A DNA stretch of 64,000 nucleotides from Thermoguttaceae bacterium (GCA_017407125.1 JAFQXE010000042.1:1-64000); one strand, 5' to 3'; counted from the stretch's first letter, positions 9,250 through 17,974 are shown. Numbers and translations: made by a program. Notes: generated by a model not told the origin, from the sequence alone.

Positions 9250-10083
9250 TTATTCGTTTAAGGTTTCCGATTCTTTGATCAACGAATCAAAATTATCGTT
9301 TGTCGGAAGAACTGACGGCGAAATATCAGATTCGATCTGCGTTGGCGCCTCTTGTTTTATCTGAGAATCGTTAATCTCTTCACCCAGGTTGATTTTTATC
9401 GCTTCAGAGGGAACCTTTCCGTCAACGATCATGCGATTGTCCACATCGCTCAAAAATCGCGTTGCGAAATCGGTTATGTATTTTTTATCAAAATCGTAAA
9501 CGCTTGGGGAATTGTCTACATACGAGAAATAGCATTTACACAGTGGAATGTGTCCGCCAAAGTGAAGTCGAGCGAATTGCGGCGCGACCCAGCCGGAACC
9601 GTCGTTCCACGACCAGAACACCCGTTCAGAATGGTCTTCTTTTTTAAAGACAACTGTAAAAAAAGTCGCTTTGCGAGCGTAATTTTTACCGGTTTTAGAA
9701 TCTGTATAGACGTAATCGAAGTCAAACGTCTGAACTTCTCCCTGCTGTTCGTATCCGGAACCTGGGTAACATACAATCGGGGAATGCATAGCAACCCGGA
9801 ATGAAATTCCAGAAATAAAATACAGATTGATTGTTTCTCCGAAGAGCTGATTTTCGTAAACGCGAGACACCTGAGCTAACGCGCCGGATTCCTTGGTAAT
9901 AGCTTCGTTCGCTTGAGCATTGTCGTTTCCAATCCAATTGCCAAACTTTTCAGGAGTTTCCTGGACGATTTTTATAAGGTAATCCATATACTGTTGAGAA
10001 AATCCCAACATGTTGGTTGAGACGTACAGCGCCCCAATTAAGATCAATCCAATAGCGGCAGGAAGGTAAATTTTATATTGCAT
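9250..10083 (-). CDS. EpsI-like exosortase-associated protein (277 aa)
   Basis: One N-terminal membrane segment (residues about 5-23) is followed by an extracytoplasmic domain. The middle contains the block SPIVCYPGSGYE, typical of the EpsI/DUF3485 domain that is either fused to or encoded next to exosortases. The ATG at 10081-10083 (MQYKIYLPA) was chosen; the frame extends upstream only to a TTG within a heptamer repeat. The C-terminal 60 residues are low-complexity and acidic. Context is exosortase, tyrosine kinase, this gene, methyltransferase, all on the minus strand. The role in exosortase-dependent export or polysaccharide assembly is inferred from the family. Confidence 0.8.
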   Translation of the reverse strand: MQYKIYLPAAIGLILIGALYVSTNMLGFSQQYMDYLIKIVQETPEKFGNWIGNDNAQANEAITKESGALAQVSRVYENQLFGETINLYFISGISFRVAMHSPIVCYPGSGYEQQGEVQTFDFDYVYTDSKTGKNYARKATFFTVVFKKEDHSERVFWSWNDGSGWVAPQFARLHFGGHIPLCKCYFSYVDNSPSVYDFDKKYITDFATRFLSDVDNRMIVDGKVPSEAIKINLGEEINDSQIKQEAPTQIESDISPSVLPTNDNFDSLIKESETLNE

Positions 10084-10100
10084 TGTCAGGAGAATAAAGA

Positions 10101-10178
10101 ACAATTAGCAATTTGCAATTTGCAATTGAGAATTGCGCTTTGCGTAAATTGCTAATTGTTCAAAGGTAATTGCTGAAT
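10101..10178. repeat. Heptamer-arm palindromic element (TTTGCAA type)
   Basis: Left arm of TTAGCAA/TTTGCAA heptamers, core GCGCTTTGCG (10135-10144), right arm of AATTGCT-type heptamers. The 14 bases at 10101-10114 are the exact reverse complement of 10146-10159. It fills the gap between the tyrosine-kinase gene and the EpsI-like gene. Confidence 0.85.
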
Positions 10179-10183
10179 GTAAA

Positions 10184-12535
10184 CTACGGTTTTCCTTGTG
10201 GACGCTGTTGCTGTTGCTGCTGCTGCGGACGTCGTTTGTTAGGAACTTCAATTGTGTACGGACGGTAGTACGAACGATACTTGGAAAACGTAATGCCGTT
10301 GATAACCGCTCCCAAAAGTTTGACGTTGACCGCTCGAGCGCGTTCGCACGCTTCGTAAATTCGCGGCAGACGGCTGACGTCTCGCAAAACGCTCAGCACC
10401 AGACCGTCGAGAACCTTGGCGAACATGAGCGAGTCGGAGTCCGTCAGAATAGGTCCGGAGTCAACGATGATAAAGTCGAATTCTTCTCGCAGTTTGGCAA
10501 AGGCGTCAATGATGACTTCGCCGCGCGCCAACGCCTGCAAGGCTTCCGGGTGCGGGTGCCCAGCCGGGGCGAGGAACAGGTTTTCAACTCGGGTTTCCGT
10601 GATGATTTCTTCCAGAGTAACCATGCCGCGGAAGAACTCAGAGATTCCGGGGTAAAGCGGTTTCTCGAACATACGGTGGTCGCCAGGACGTCTCAAGTCG
10701 CCGTCGAACAACAGGGTTCGTCGACCGCTTCGAGCAAGGGACGCCGCCAGCTGGCTGGATACGGTCGTTTTACCTTCCTTTTCCATAGAGCTGGTAACCA
10801 TAATGACTTTGAGTCCTTCGACTTCCGCCCTGTGTAACAGCGCGGTTCGAATGTTGTCGATACTTTCAATCAACATACCCTGGACTCGGTTGTTCATTTT
10901 ACCGCCTCGCAAACCGGAACTGACCAACGGAAGGTCGCCGATAACGCGCAGTCCCAGACCGTAGTTGATTTCGTCCGCCGAGTTGACGCGTCGACCAAGG
11001 AAGTCCAGCGCCAAAACGCTGATAACCCCGACAAAGAACGCTCCAAAGCCCATCATGGTCAGCTTTTTGATTTTGCTCTGAATGTTGCTGACTTTTGGAA
11101 CTTCAGCCGCGCGCATTTCTGTAACGCGAGGAGCCGCTTCGAGTTCAATTTGCCATTGCTGGAGTTCAGAACCCATTTTATACGTAATTTCCTTCAAACG
11201 GTTAAGTTCAATCTTGCGGCTTTCCAGTTCTGAAGAGAACGTATCGAGCTTTTCAGCCTGATGAACGGCGTCGACGAACTGAGAGTAAATCGCTTCTCGC
11301 TGTTTTTCAAAAACGGATTTATCCAGCAAGTCAGCGTCGATAGCTGCCTGAATCTTTTCAGCTGCTGTGGGAGGAGTTGTAACTTTGCCTTCCGCCAGTC
11401 TCTGACGAAGTTCTTCTTTAATCAAAGGCGTAAGCTGATTGGCGCGTTCTTCAAGCTGTTTGACCATGTCGTTTCTGGCGGTAATCATTCGCTGAACTTT
11501 TGGCGCGTTTTCGCCGTCTTTGACAACCTGTTTTGTCGCTTCAATTCGAGCGTCCATGTATTCAATGCGCTGAAGCATTTTGGCGATTTCAGGGTCTTGG
11601 CGAACCATCTGCTGAGTAGCCGCTTCCAGAGCTTTCGCCTGACGCTGAGCCTGCGCTTCCGGATCCAATGGCTGCTCTGTTTCCGGCAAGACTGCCAACC
11701 GAGCGCGGAGAAGTTCGATACGGGTGTTGATGCCCGCGATTTGAGCGTCCAGACTCATGACCTTGCTTTTCAAACCGTCGATGGTTTGCAGCTTCAAACG
11801 AGCGGACTGCTTGACGGCGTCGGAATCGCTCGAACCAACCTGGTCAGCCAGTTCTTTGTAAAGATACGTCTTTTTATCAATCTGCTGAAGGTTGCGTGTG
11901 TACGCCTGTTCCAGAACGTTTTTGCGGCGAAGATGATTTTCGCGGTCTACCGTAACGACTTCCTGCATGTACGCGTCTTTAACAGCGTTGACAATTTCAG
12001 TAATCATGTTGCGGTCTTTGCCCGACATGCCGATGGACATAATGTCCGTTCCACCGGGGAAGGTAACCTGAAGCCGCTGACCAATCCAGTTGACCGGGTC
12101 GACAACGCCTTTCATTTCCGGATAGGAGTTGACGTCCAGTTCGCGAACGACCGTTTTCAAAACGAAGGGGCTGCGAATCAAAACCGCCTGCGCTCCGCGT
12201 TGATTCAAATACGTGTTTTTGGAGTTGAGCGGCGAAACGATGTACGGCGCCTGCGCCTGAACGTTAAGCCACGCGTCTGTATAATACGTAACCGGAATCA
12301 TGATCCAGCCGGCTGCGACGGCAATCGTTGACGCCATAACCCCTGCCAGCAGCGCCCAGCCCCATCGGCGGCGAAAACCGTGAAGAATGTCGCTCGGTTT
12401 GGGCGCTTGTTTAACGATTTCCGGCTGCGGTTGAATCACTCGCAGCGAAGTCCCCTGCTGAGTTACCGGCGCTAACGCCGTTGACGTTGAATTGTTTTCC
12501 GGACGTCTGTCCTGATTTGGAAAGTTCGTACTCAC
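10184..12535 (-). CDS. Wzc-like polysaccharide co-polymerase / tyrosine autokinase (783 aa)
   Basis: Chain-length determinant (Wzz) region: TM1 at residues about 59-80, long coiled-coil periplasmic part, and TM2 near 490-510. A cytoplasmic BY-kinase (CpsD/CapB) domain follows, with Walker A SSMEKEGKTT (about 582-591), Walker A' LLFDGDLRRP and Walker B FIIVDSG (about 688-693). A short Tyr cluster (KYRSYYRPY) precedes a Gln-rich tail; these tyrosines could be the autophosphorylation sites. Such proteins control exopolysaccharide polymerisation and export at the inner membrane. Start is GTG (12533-12535). It sits 81 bp downstream of the exosortase gene. No glycosyltransferases or Wza/Wzx/Wzy partners are in the window. 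Confidence 0.93.
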   Translation of the reverse strand: MSTNFPNQDRRPENNSTSTALAPVTQQGTSLRVIQPQPEIVKQAPKPSDILHGFRRRWGWALLAGVMASTIAVAAGWIMIPVTYYTDAWLNVQAQAPYIVSPLNSKNTYLNQRGAQAVLIRSPFVLKTVVRELDVNSYPEMKGVVDPVNWIGQRLQVTFPGGTDIMSIGMSGKDRNMITEIVNAVKDAYMQEVVTVDRENHLRRKNVLEQAYTRNLQQIDKKTYLYKELADQVGSSDSDAVKQSARLKLQTIDGLKSKVMSLDAQIAGINTRIELLRARLAVLPETEQPLDPEAQAQRQAKALEAATQQMVRQDPEIAKMLQRIEYMDARIEATKQVVKDGENAPKVQRMITARNDMVKQLEERANQLTPLIKEELRQRLAEGKVTTPPTAAEKIQAAIDADLLDKSVFEKQREAIYSQFVDAVHQAEKLDTFSSELESRKIELNRLKEITYKMGSELQQWQIELEAAPRVTEMRAAEVPKVSNIQSKIKKLTMMGFGAFFVGVISVLALDFLGRRVNSADEINYGLGLRVIGDLPLVSSGLRGGKMNNRVQGMLIESIDNIRTALLHRAEVEGLKVIMVTSSMEKEGKTTVSSQLAASLARSGRRTLLFDGDLRRPGDHRMFEKPLYPGISEFFRGMVTLEEIITETRVENLFLAPAGHPHPEALQALARGEVIIDAFAKLREEFDFIIVDSGPILTDSDSLMFAKVLDGLVLSVLRDVSRLPRIYEACERARAVNVKLLGAVINGITFSKYRSYYRPYTIEVPNKRRPQQQQQQQRPQGKP

Positions 12536-12616
12536 GTGAATATTCCTTATTCTAAAGTTTCAATGAAAGTTTAAAACGAATATTATTTATACGTTCTGTT
12601 TATACTGTTTGTGCAA

Positions 12617-13654
12617 TCAATTTGCAGCGTCTGTATTGGAATCAGCGCTTTTTTGTTCGTTTAATATTGCGTTTTCGTTTTCAGCGGCGGCAGTTCCAGG
12701 TCTTTCGAAAATCTTTATTGCCGCGTTTTCTTCGGGCTCTTCTTCATAAAACAGCATTGATAACAAACGAACAACGCCCCATAGCAAAATTAACGCCATT
12801 GGAGCCATCGCCAGCCCTGACCAGTCGTGAATCAGCTTTTCTGCCGTACCGCCGACCCCGAATATGGAATAGCCAATTCCGGTTACGGTGATTCTCATAA
12901 TATTGACAATCAGAGCAATCGGGATGGCGCACAGTAAAATAATCAAATTCTCCCACCAGGTGCGCTGACTGATCAAGACAAAAAATATGGATAACGCCAC
13001 AAAAATTGTGGTCATTCGAAGTCCGCTGCACGCGCCAACGACGTTAAGCGGAATGTCATTTATAGTAATAACGTTGCCGGACTGCGTTGCGACAAACCCC
13101 AGCAGCTGCAGCATAAACGCGCTGGACGTGGTCGCCCAAAGCTGCATTGGTTCCAGCATGTGTCTTTCCAGCCCCCAGTATAACGGGAACATGAAAAATA
13201 ATATGAAACACACTGGGCCTGCCCATCGAAACAGAGGCCAGCCGCCTGCTATCAAAAAGCAGAATGCCACTGCGGGAACGAACGACATCTGCATGACAAA
13301 CTCTTGTGCAAAATACTCCGCAAGATACGAGCCAAAAAGCGTTCCTGCCAGCAACCCCAATCCGACCCAGCGGTGCCACATCGGAAATGGTCGATACGGC
13401 TCGCGGCGAAGCCATAATAAAGCCGCCGCCATAAACGGAATCAAATAACCGTGAGAATACAGTTCCGTATTCCAGGAATCCATTGCTATTTGAAGCGATT
13501 TGGAATAGGCAAGCGACAGAGCGACAAGCAAAACTCCAAATATCGCCCACATGGATATCTCTTCCTTGGCGTATAAATTTCGCTCCTCAGCCGCGGTTTC
13601 TGGCGGCATGGAGGGCGTTGGTTCGTTGGGTTGAGTTGACGTGGTTTGACTCAT
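12617..13654 (-). CDS. Exosortase/archaeosortase family transpeptidase (345 aa)
   Basis: Polytopic membrane protein with about eight hydrophobic segments between residues 35 and 300. The three catalytic residues of the family can be placed: Cys209 in VVGACSGLRM, Arg254 in NIMRIT and His276 in LIHDWSG. It is predicted to cleave PEP-CTERM proteins after export and pass them to an unknown acceptor. Four autotransporter-repeat genes in the window, three with visible PEP-CTERM tails, are plausible substrates. The N-terminal 30 residues are Thr/Pro/Glu-rich and the tail after about 310 is polar. The EpsI domain is encoded separately (9250-10083), as in planctomycete-type systems; assignment to a particular Xrt subtype was not attempted. 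Confidence 0.9.
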   Translation of the reverse strand: MSQTTSTQPNEPTPSMPPETAAEERNLYAKEEISMWAIFGVLLVALSLAYSKSLQIAMDSWNTELYSHGYLIPFMAAALLWLRREPYRPFPMWHRWVGLGLLAGTLFGSYLAEYFAQEFVMQMSFVPAVAFCFLIAGGWPLFRWAGPVCFILFFMFPLYWGLERHMLEPMQLWATTSSAFMLQLLGFVATQSGNVITINDIPLNVVGACSGLRMTTIFVALSIFFVLISQRTWWENLIILLCAIPIALIVNIMRITVTGIGYSIFGVGGTAEKLIHDWSGLAMAPMALILLWGVVRLLSMLFYEEEPEENAAIKIFERPGTAAAENENAILNEQKSADSNTDAAN

Positions 13655-14090
13655 ACGATATAATTAAAAGCGAGCTATTTATTTTCTTAATTAGAGCGCT
13701 TTAATATAAAAACGTTCCCGATTTTTATTATAAGCAGCGCTCAAGCGCCGCTCTGGAATCGAATATGGATTACAGAGGGGGCGCTTTTCGCCTATTTACG
13801 CTCCTTCATATTATACTTAATACGGCTTTTTCTCCAAGATACCCTTACTCATTTTTTTCTCTTTTGAAAGTTTTTTCTAAAATCCCATTTAGATAATATT
13901 GTATAAAACAGATTTGATACCTTTCTTGGTTTTGACAATTCATTCAAAGATAACAATTTAGAAAAACAAATCGTATCGATAAAATAAAAAAGATAGATAA
14001 AGGGCGACAAATAGAAGGCTTTATTGAAGCGCTTTGTGTAATTACGCATTGCGAATTGACTCCGCTCCCTATTCTTGTTTCCCTGTTCTC
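13655..14090. other. AT-rich intergenic region between exosortase and M16 genes
   Basis: Divergent upstream region of the exosortase cluster and the M16 gene. It holds an imperfect hairpin near 13733-13755 and runs of A/T after 13800. A 66-codon minus-strand frame at 13849-14049 is AT-driven and not convincing. Nothing else was recognised. Confidence 0.5.
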
Positions 14091-14099
14091 TGTTATAAT
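14091..14099 (+). promoter_or_regulatory. Extended -10 promoter, possibly leaderless transcript
   Basis: TGTTATAAT is a perfect TGnTATAAT extended -10, ending 8 bp before the ATG at 14108. No good -35 lies 16-18 bp upstream. Transcription starting about 7 bp downstream would begin practically at the start codon, giving a leaderless or near-leaderless mRNA. Confidence 0.55.
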
Positions 14100-14107
14100 A
14101 TTCGTCT

Positions 14108-15337
14108 ATGATATATACGAAAACGTATTCTAACGGACTGACCTTATTGGCGGAATCGGCGCCGTACTTGAAGTCCTGCGCGATTTCCCTGGAAATGCCT
14201 GCCGGAGTTGGGTACGAAGCCCCATCGCGCCGCGGCGTGGCGTCGTTTTGCTGCGAAATGGCGCTTCGAGGCTGCGGTCGCTGGGACAGCCGTCAGTTTA
14301 TCGAAGAGCTTTTGCTCCGCGGGGTCGAGCGGGGAGAAAAAGTTGGAATTGGATACGTTTCTTATCATGCCGCTTTTCCGGCGATTTACCTTCATGACGT
14401 TTTGGAAATCTACGCCGCCTTGGCACAGGAGGCGCATTTTGACGCAGATTCTTTGGAACCGTCTCGGCAAAGCGTTATTTTAGAACGGGTTGGGATAGAA
14501 GACAATCCGGCGTTAGTAGCGCGTCTGGCGGCGCAAAAGGACTTTTTCCCGTCGCCGTGGAACGAACATTCTTACGGCGATATCGACGTCCTTCATTCCG
14601 CGACGCTGGACGAGCTAACGTCTTTCTACAAAACGTATTATCGCCCAGACGGAACGATTCTGTCCGTCGCCGGGGCGTTTGACTGGAATGAGCTTCAGGA
14701 CGAAGTCGAGGCGCTGTTTGGATCGTGGCCGTCTCAAGGAGCTCTGGCAATTCAATCGGGAGCGTCTTCCCGGCAGAATCGCCATATCGACTACGACGCT
14801 CAGCAAACGCAAATTGTCGTCGCCTACGACGGCGTTCCGTATTCTCACCCGGATTTTTATCGGCAAATGGTGGGAACGTCTGTTTTGGGCGGCGAAGCCA
14901 GCGGGCGTCTGTTTACCCAGCTTCGAGAGCGGCAGGGGTTGTGCTATTCGGTCAGCGCATATAACTTTATGTATCCGACCTGCGCCGCCGTCTTCTGCTC
15001 TTTGGGAACCAGTTCCGAAAATGCAGAAGTTGCGCTGGACGGCTTGCTTTCAGAGATTCAAAAGCTTTCTGCCGAAGGCGTAACGCAGGAAGAACTGAAC
15101 CGGGTCAAGACGCGGGAACGGACGTCTTTGATTATGGAACAGGAATCCAGCGGCGCCAGATCGGTCAGTATCGCCAGCGACTGGATAAACCTGAGAACAA
15201 TCCGGACTCTGGACGAGCATTTGGCAAACATCGAGTCGTTAACCGTCGAAAATGTCAACCGATACTTAGCGGATAATCTCCCTCGGGACTTCCAGATAAC
15301 GACTGTCGGCGGCGAGGCAATAGCTTTTAGCTGCTAG
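14108..15337 (+). CDS. M16-family protein without the zinc-binding motif (409 aa)
   Basis: Two M16 lobes are visible. In the N-terminal lobe the usual HxxEH position reads GVASFCCEM (residues 43-51), so both zinc histidines and the catalytic Glu are missing. The C-terminal lobe has the substrate-binding block SGRLFTQLRERQGLCYSVSAY (from about residue 264), matching the R/Y pair region of M16B proteins. This is the profile of the non-catalytic subunit of heterodimeric M16B peptidases. No catalytic partner is adjacent. The last residues (AIAFSC) and the stop codon lie in a TAGCTNN heptamer array, so the original 3' end may have been replaced. The ATG at 14108 follows an extended -10 by 8 bp. 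Confidence 0.85.
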   Translation: MIYTKTYSNGLTLLAESAPYLKSCAISLEMPAGVGYEAPSRRGVASFCCEMALRGCGRWDSRQFIEELLLRGVERGEKVGIGYVSYHAAFPAIYLHDVLEIYAALAQEAHFDADSLEPSRQSVILERVGIEDNPALVARLAAQKDFFPSPWNEHSYGDIDVLHSATLDELTSFYKTYYRPDGTILSVAGAFDWNELQDEVEALFGSWPSQGALAIQSGASSRQNRHIDYDAQQTQIVVAYDGVPYSHPDFYRQMVGTSVLGGEASGRLFTQLRERQGLCYSVSAYNFMYPTCAAVFCSLGTSSENAEVALDGLLSEIQKLSAEGVTQEELNRVKTRERTSLIMEQESSGARSVSIASDWINLRTIRTLDEHLANIESLTVENVNRYLADNLPRDFQITTVGGEAIAFSC

Positions 15338-15459
15338 CCGTTAGCTATGAGCTAAAGTTTAACGCCTACTTGTATTATTTAATCAAAAGAGTATAATGAA
15401 TTTGGTTGTTAGCTTCTGTTTCAGCTAGTAGCTAGAAGCTGGCAGCTAATAGCTAACCC
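15321..15459. repeat. Heptamer element (TAGCTNN type), two arms
   Basis: Left arm 15321-15357 (TAGCTTT TAGCTGC and onward) and right arm about 15410-15459 (AGCTAGT AGCTAGA and onward), separated by about 50 bp that carries the iorB promoter. Because AGCT is self-complementary, the arms can also pair. The left arm encodes the end of the M16 gene. Confidence 0.75.
15370..15397 (+). promoter_or_regulatory. Candidate promoter of iorB
   Basis: TTGTAT (15370-15375), 16-bp spacer, then perfect TATAAT (15392-15397), 82 bp upstream of the iorB start and between the two heptamer arms. The -35 matches only 3 of 6 bases. Confidence 0.4.
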
Positions 15460-15478
15460 TATTACCCAGTTAGAACAA

Positions 15479-16075
15479 ATGAGCAACGAGAATCAAAATA
15501 CGACAAGCATCGCGCTGGTAGGCGTCGGAGGTCAGGGAATTTTATTGGCGAGCGAAATCTGCGCTCAAACGGCAATGATTTGCGGGTTTGACGTCAAGAC
15601 GAACGAAGTTCACGGCATGGCCCAGCGCGGCGGGTCGGTTGTCGCTCAAATTCGATACGGGACGAAGGTTCACAGCCCGCTCATCGCCCCGGGGACCGCT
15701 TCTGTGCTGGTTGCTCTGGAACGAATCGAAGCCCTGCGGTATCACGAATATCTGGCGGCGGACGGTTTGGCGGTTGTCAACGCGCAGCGAATTGTCCCGG
15801 TTACGGTTTCGATGGGCGCCGCGACCTATCCAGACGACGCTCAACAACGTCTGGAAAAGGCGTTTAGCCGATTGATTTATCTCGACGCAGAAGCGATTGC
15901 CGAAAAGCTGGGTAACATCCGCGCCGCCAACACGGTCTTGCTGGGCGCGATGTCAACGGAACTGGACATGCCGGTTGAATCCTGGAAAGAAGCGATTCAG
16001 AAATGCTGCAAGCCGAAATTTGTCGACGTCAACCTGGCGGCTTTCGACGCTGGAATGGCAGCGATGATCAAGTAA
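15479..16075 (+). CDS. iorB: Indolepyruvate:ferredoxin oxidoreductase beta subunit (198 aa)
   Basis: The protein has the gamma-domain signature of 2-oxoacid:ferredoxin oxidoreductases: VGVGGQGILLASEI at residues about 12-25, then NEVHGMAQRGGSV. Length and motifs match IorB, which with the TPP/Fe-S IorA subunit oxidatively decarboxylates aryl pyruvates from aromatic amino acids to aryl-CoA, reducing ferredoxin in the cytosol. This suggests anaerobic metabolism. IorA is not in the window. The ATG follows the TAGCTNN heptamer element without a clear Shine-Dalgarno sequence. The gene is followed by a heptamer element and a strong bidirectional terminator. A stand-alone 2-oxoacid oxidoreductase gamma subunit of other specificity is the alternative. 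Confidence 0.85.
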   Translation: MSNENQNTTSIALVGVGGQGILLASEICAQTAMICGFDVKTNEVHGMAQRGGSVVAQIRYGTKVHSPLIAPGTASVLVALERIEALRYHEYLAADGLAVVNAQRIVPVTVSMGAATYPDDAQQRLEKAFSRLIYLDAEAIAEKLGNIRAANTVLLGAMSTELDMPVESWKEAIQKCCKPKFVDVNLAAFDAGMAAMIK

Positions 16076-16140
16076 AATTAGCAATTGTCAATTTGCAATT
16101 AGCAATTACGCAAGCGAGTTTCTCGTGTTGCGTTGCAATA
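16076..16140. repeat. Heptamer element (AATTAGC type)
   Basis: AATTAGC AATTGTC and further heptamers run up to a core ACGCAAGCG near 16108-16116, followed by GTTGCGTTGC-type sequence. It begins immediately after the iorB stop codon. Confidence 0.75.
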
Positions 16141-16143
16141 TAG

Positions 16144-16172
16144 AAAAGACGCTTTATATAAGCGTCTTTTTT
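16144..16172. terminator. Bidirectional rho-independent terminator
   Basis: Perfect 11-bp stem AAAAGACGCTT-TATAT-AAGCGTCTTTT followed by more T on the plus strand and preceded by A-rich DNA on the other. It separates iorB from the convergent SDR gene. Confidence 0.9.
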
Positions 16173-16185
16173 GATAAATAGTAGC

Positions 16186-16998
16186 TTACAGCGCGTGTCC
16201 GCCGGAGACTTTTATGACTTGTCCGGTGAGAAATCTTGCCTGTTCGCTTGCCAGGAATAGAATCGTTTCAGCAATGTCTTCCGGTTGAATCAGTTTTCCC
16301 ATGGGGATTATCGGAACGACGGCTTTTTCCAACTCCGCGTCTATCCAGCCGGTTTGAGTGGGACCGGGCGCAACGCAATTCACAGTAATTCCATATTTCC
16401 CGACTTCAAGAGCGACGCTGCGAGTCAGCGCTTCTAACGTCGCTTTACTCGCTCCGTAGGTAATTTGCCCGGCAAAGACTTGCGCCGCGTCTGTAGAAAT
16501 ATTGACGATTCTTCCGTAATCGCTGCGGCGATTGACAAATTCCCGTATCATCAGCAAACTTCCCCGGACGTTGACCGCGAAGGCGTTGTCAATCACCTCT
16601 TGAGTAATCTTTTCGATTGTATCGAAACCGTTCTCGTCGTCGACCGCTGCGTTATTTACCAGAACGTCAACCCTTCCGAACCGTTCGATAACGGTTGAAT
16701 AGATTTCCTTGACCTCGTCCTCGTTGGAAATGTCGCTTTCCAAAACGAGATAGTCCGCGTTCATTTCCTTGAGTTTGCTTTCGACAACGTCCGCATTCCC
16801 GGCGTTGGACTGGTAATATCGGTCAACCCCGTTTTGATCCGTCTTGCTTGTATCAAACGGACGGAAGATTTTCTTATAGACTAAAACGACCTTTGCCCCT
16901 TCGCGAGCAAACGCAAGAGCCGTCGTCGCTCCAATCCCCTGCGGGTTGTTCGCCCCGGTAATTAGAGCCACTCTGTCCTTTAATCCATAATTGACCAT
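16186..16998 (-). CDS. Short-chain dehydrogenase/reductase, FabG-like (270 aa)
   Basis: Classical SDR: cofactor motif TGANNPQGIG (residues 14-23, with an insertion relative to TGxxxGIG), NNAA at 115-118, catalytic Ser168 (NIST), Tyr181 and Lys185 (YGASK). C-terminal part FLASEQARFLTGQVIKVSGG is typical. It reduces or oxidises a carbonyl/hydroxyl with NAD(P)H in the cytosol; 3-oxoacyl-ACP reductase or sugar/alcohol dehydrogenase are possible. A segment of about 20 residues after the second strand (about 45-66) is longer than in most FabG proteins. It starts 7 bp after the GH43-like stop codon, so the two are probably co-transcribed. Confidence 0.88.
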   Translation of the reverse strand: MVNYGLKDRVALITGANNPQGIGATTALAFAREGAKVVLVYKKIFRPFDTSKTDQNGVDRYYQSNAGNADVVESKLKEMNADYLVLESDISNEDEVKEIYSTVIERFGRVDVLVNNAAVDDENGFDTIEKITQEVIDNAFAVNVRGSLLMIREFVNRRSDYGRIVNISTDAAQVFAGQITYGASKATLEALTRSVALEVGKYGITVNCVAPGPTQTGWIDAELEKAVVPIIPMGKLIQPEDIAETILFLASEQARFLTGQVIKVSGGHAL

Positions 16999-17002
16999 TG
17001 GA

Positions 17003-17035
17003 AATCTACTGCCTACTGCCTACTGCCTTCAACGC
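17003..17035. repeat. Heptamer array (CTACTGC type)
   Basis: Three CTACTGC-like heptamers and a decayed unit next to AACGCC. On the minus strand it encodes the terminal GSRQ and stop codon of the GH43-like gene. The same heptamer recurs near 34451-34486. Confidence 0.75.
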
Positions 17036-17974
17036 CTCGTATTCTTTCTGGCTGATTTCGAAAACCGTTCCGTGACGAACTTCTTTTGGAATAGAGAGTT
17101 TGTCGGTAACGTCCGTCCAGTTAACGCCGTCTGCGGACTCGATTGCTCCGTAATGATGAGCTGCATAGCAGTCGTACAGAACCAGCCAGCGGTTGTTGAC
17201 TCTGAACGCAGTCGGGCCTTCCACCCAGTTCATCGGGGAGACGATTTTTCCGGCGGCATACGGACCTTCTACAGACGGCGCGGTCGCCAGCCAGATGCTT
17301 TTGCCTTCTACAATAGAGCCGTCTTCCGCCGGGCGCTTGAGCCGTTCGTCTTTATAGAACAGATAATACGTCTTGTCCAGTTTGGCGATCATGCCGTCGA
17401 TGACGTTGTGCCCGGGATTGAAAAACAGCTTTGTCGGGGAGAACGTTTTGAAGTCTTTTGTTGTTACAAAGTACATGCGATGGTCGAGGCTGGACTCGCT
17501 GGTTCCGCGTTCAGAAAAGCGTCCGGGAATGGTGGACGACCAGAAGATGTAAAACTGCTCCGTCGCGTCGTCGTAGAAAATTTCCGGCGCCCATGTGTTG
17601 CGGAAGGTTGGCTCGTGCGCCATGACGGGAATCGCCTGCGAGGGTGTCCAGTGGATTAAATCGGCGCTGGTGGAATGACCGATAAAGTCCCGTTTCCACG
17701 ACGTCGTCCAGACCAGATGCCACGTTCCGTCCGGGCCTTTGCAAATGCTGGGGTCGCGCATGAGGTTGTCGCCCGGCAGCGTCTGACGATACAGCGGAAC
17801 CCCGCCGTTGACCTTGTCCCACTTCAAGCCGTCTTGACTAATAAGCAGATGAAGCCCATGCTCGCCGTTGCCGGTAAAGTAAGAAAAAGCAAAATACTGC
17901 TGACCGTCCTCTGCGGAAGCGAACGATGTTAATAAACTCAAAACGACCGTAAAAAGTACACCTTTGTATTTCAT
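17006..17974 (-). CDS. Secreted GH43-like glycosidase (322 aa)
   Basis: Signal peptide at residues 1-21 (cut near ASA-EDG). The rest looks like a five-bladed beta-propeller of the GH43/clan F type: MRDPSICKGPDGTWHLVWT, HWTPSQ, APEIFYDDATEQFYIFWSS, HNVIDGMIAKLDKTYYLFYKD and EGPTAFRVNNRWLVLYD. These blocks resemble glycosidases that release arabinose or xylose side chains; the substrate cannot be set. The protein is predicted to be periplasmic or extracellular. It lies between rsmG and the SDR gene on the minus strand. The last residues GSRQ and the stop come from a CTACTGC heptamer array, so the native tail may have been altered. Confidence 0.82.
   Translation of the reverse strand: MKYKGVLFTVVLSLLTSFASAEDGQQYFAFSYFTGNGEHGLHLLISQDGLKWDKVNGGVPLYRQTLPGDNLMRDPSICKGPDGTWHLVWTTSWKRDFIGHSTSADLIHWTPSQAIPVMAHEPTFRNTWAPEIFYDDATEQFYIFWSSTIPGRFSERGTSESSLDHRMYFVTTKDFKTFSPTKLFFNPGHNVIDGMIAKLDKTYYLFYKDERLKRPAEDGSIVEGKSIWLATAPSVEGPYAAGKIVSPMNWVEGPTAFRVNNRWLVLYDCYAAHHYGAIESADGVNWTDVTDKLSIPKEVRHGTVFEISQKEYEALKAVGSRQ

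Noticed and set aside
13849..14049. 66-codon frame on the minus strand
   Set aside because: Extremely AT-rich, Phe/Lys/Leu-biased sequence without start context; explained by base composition.
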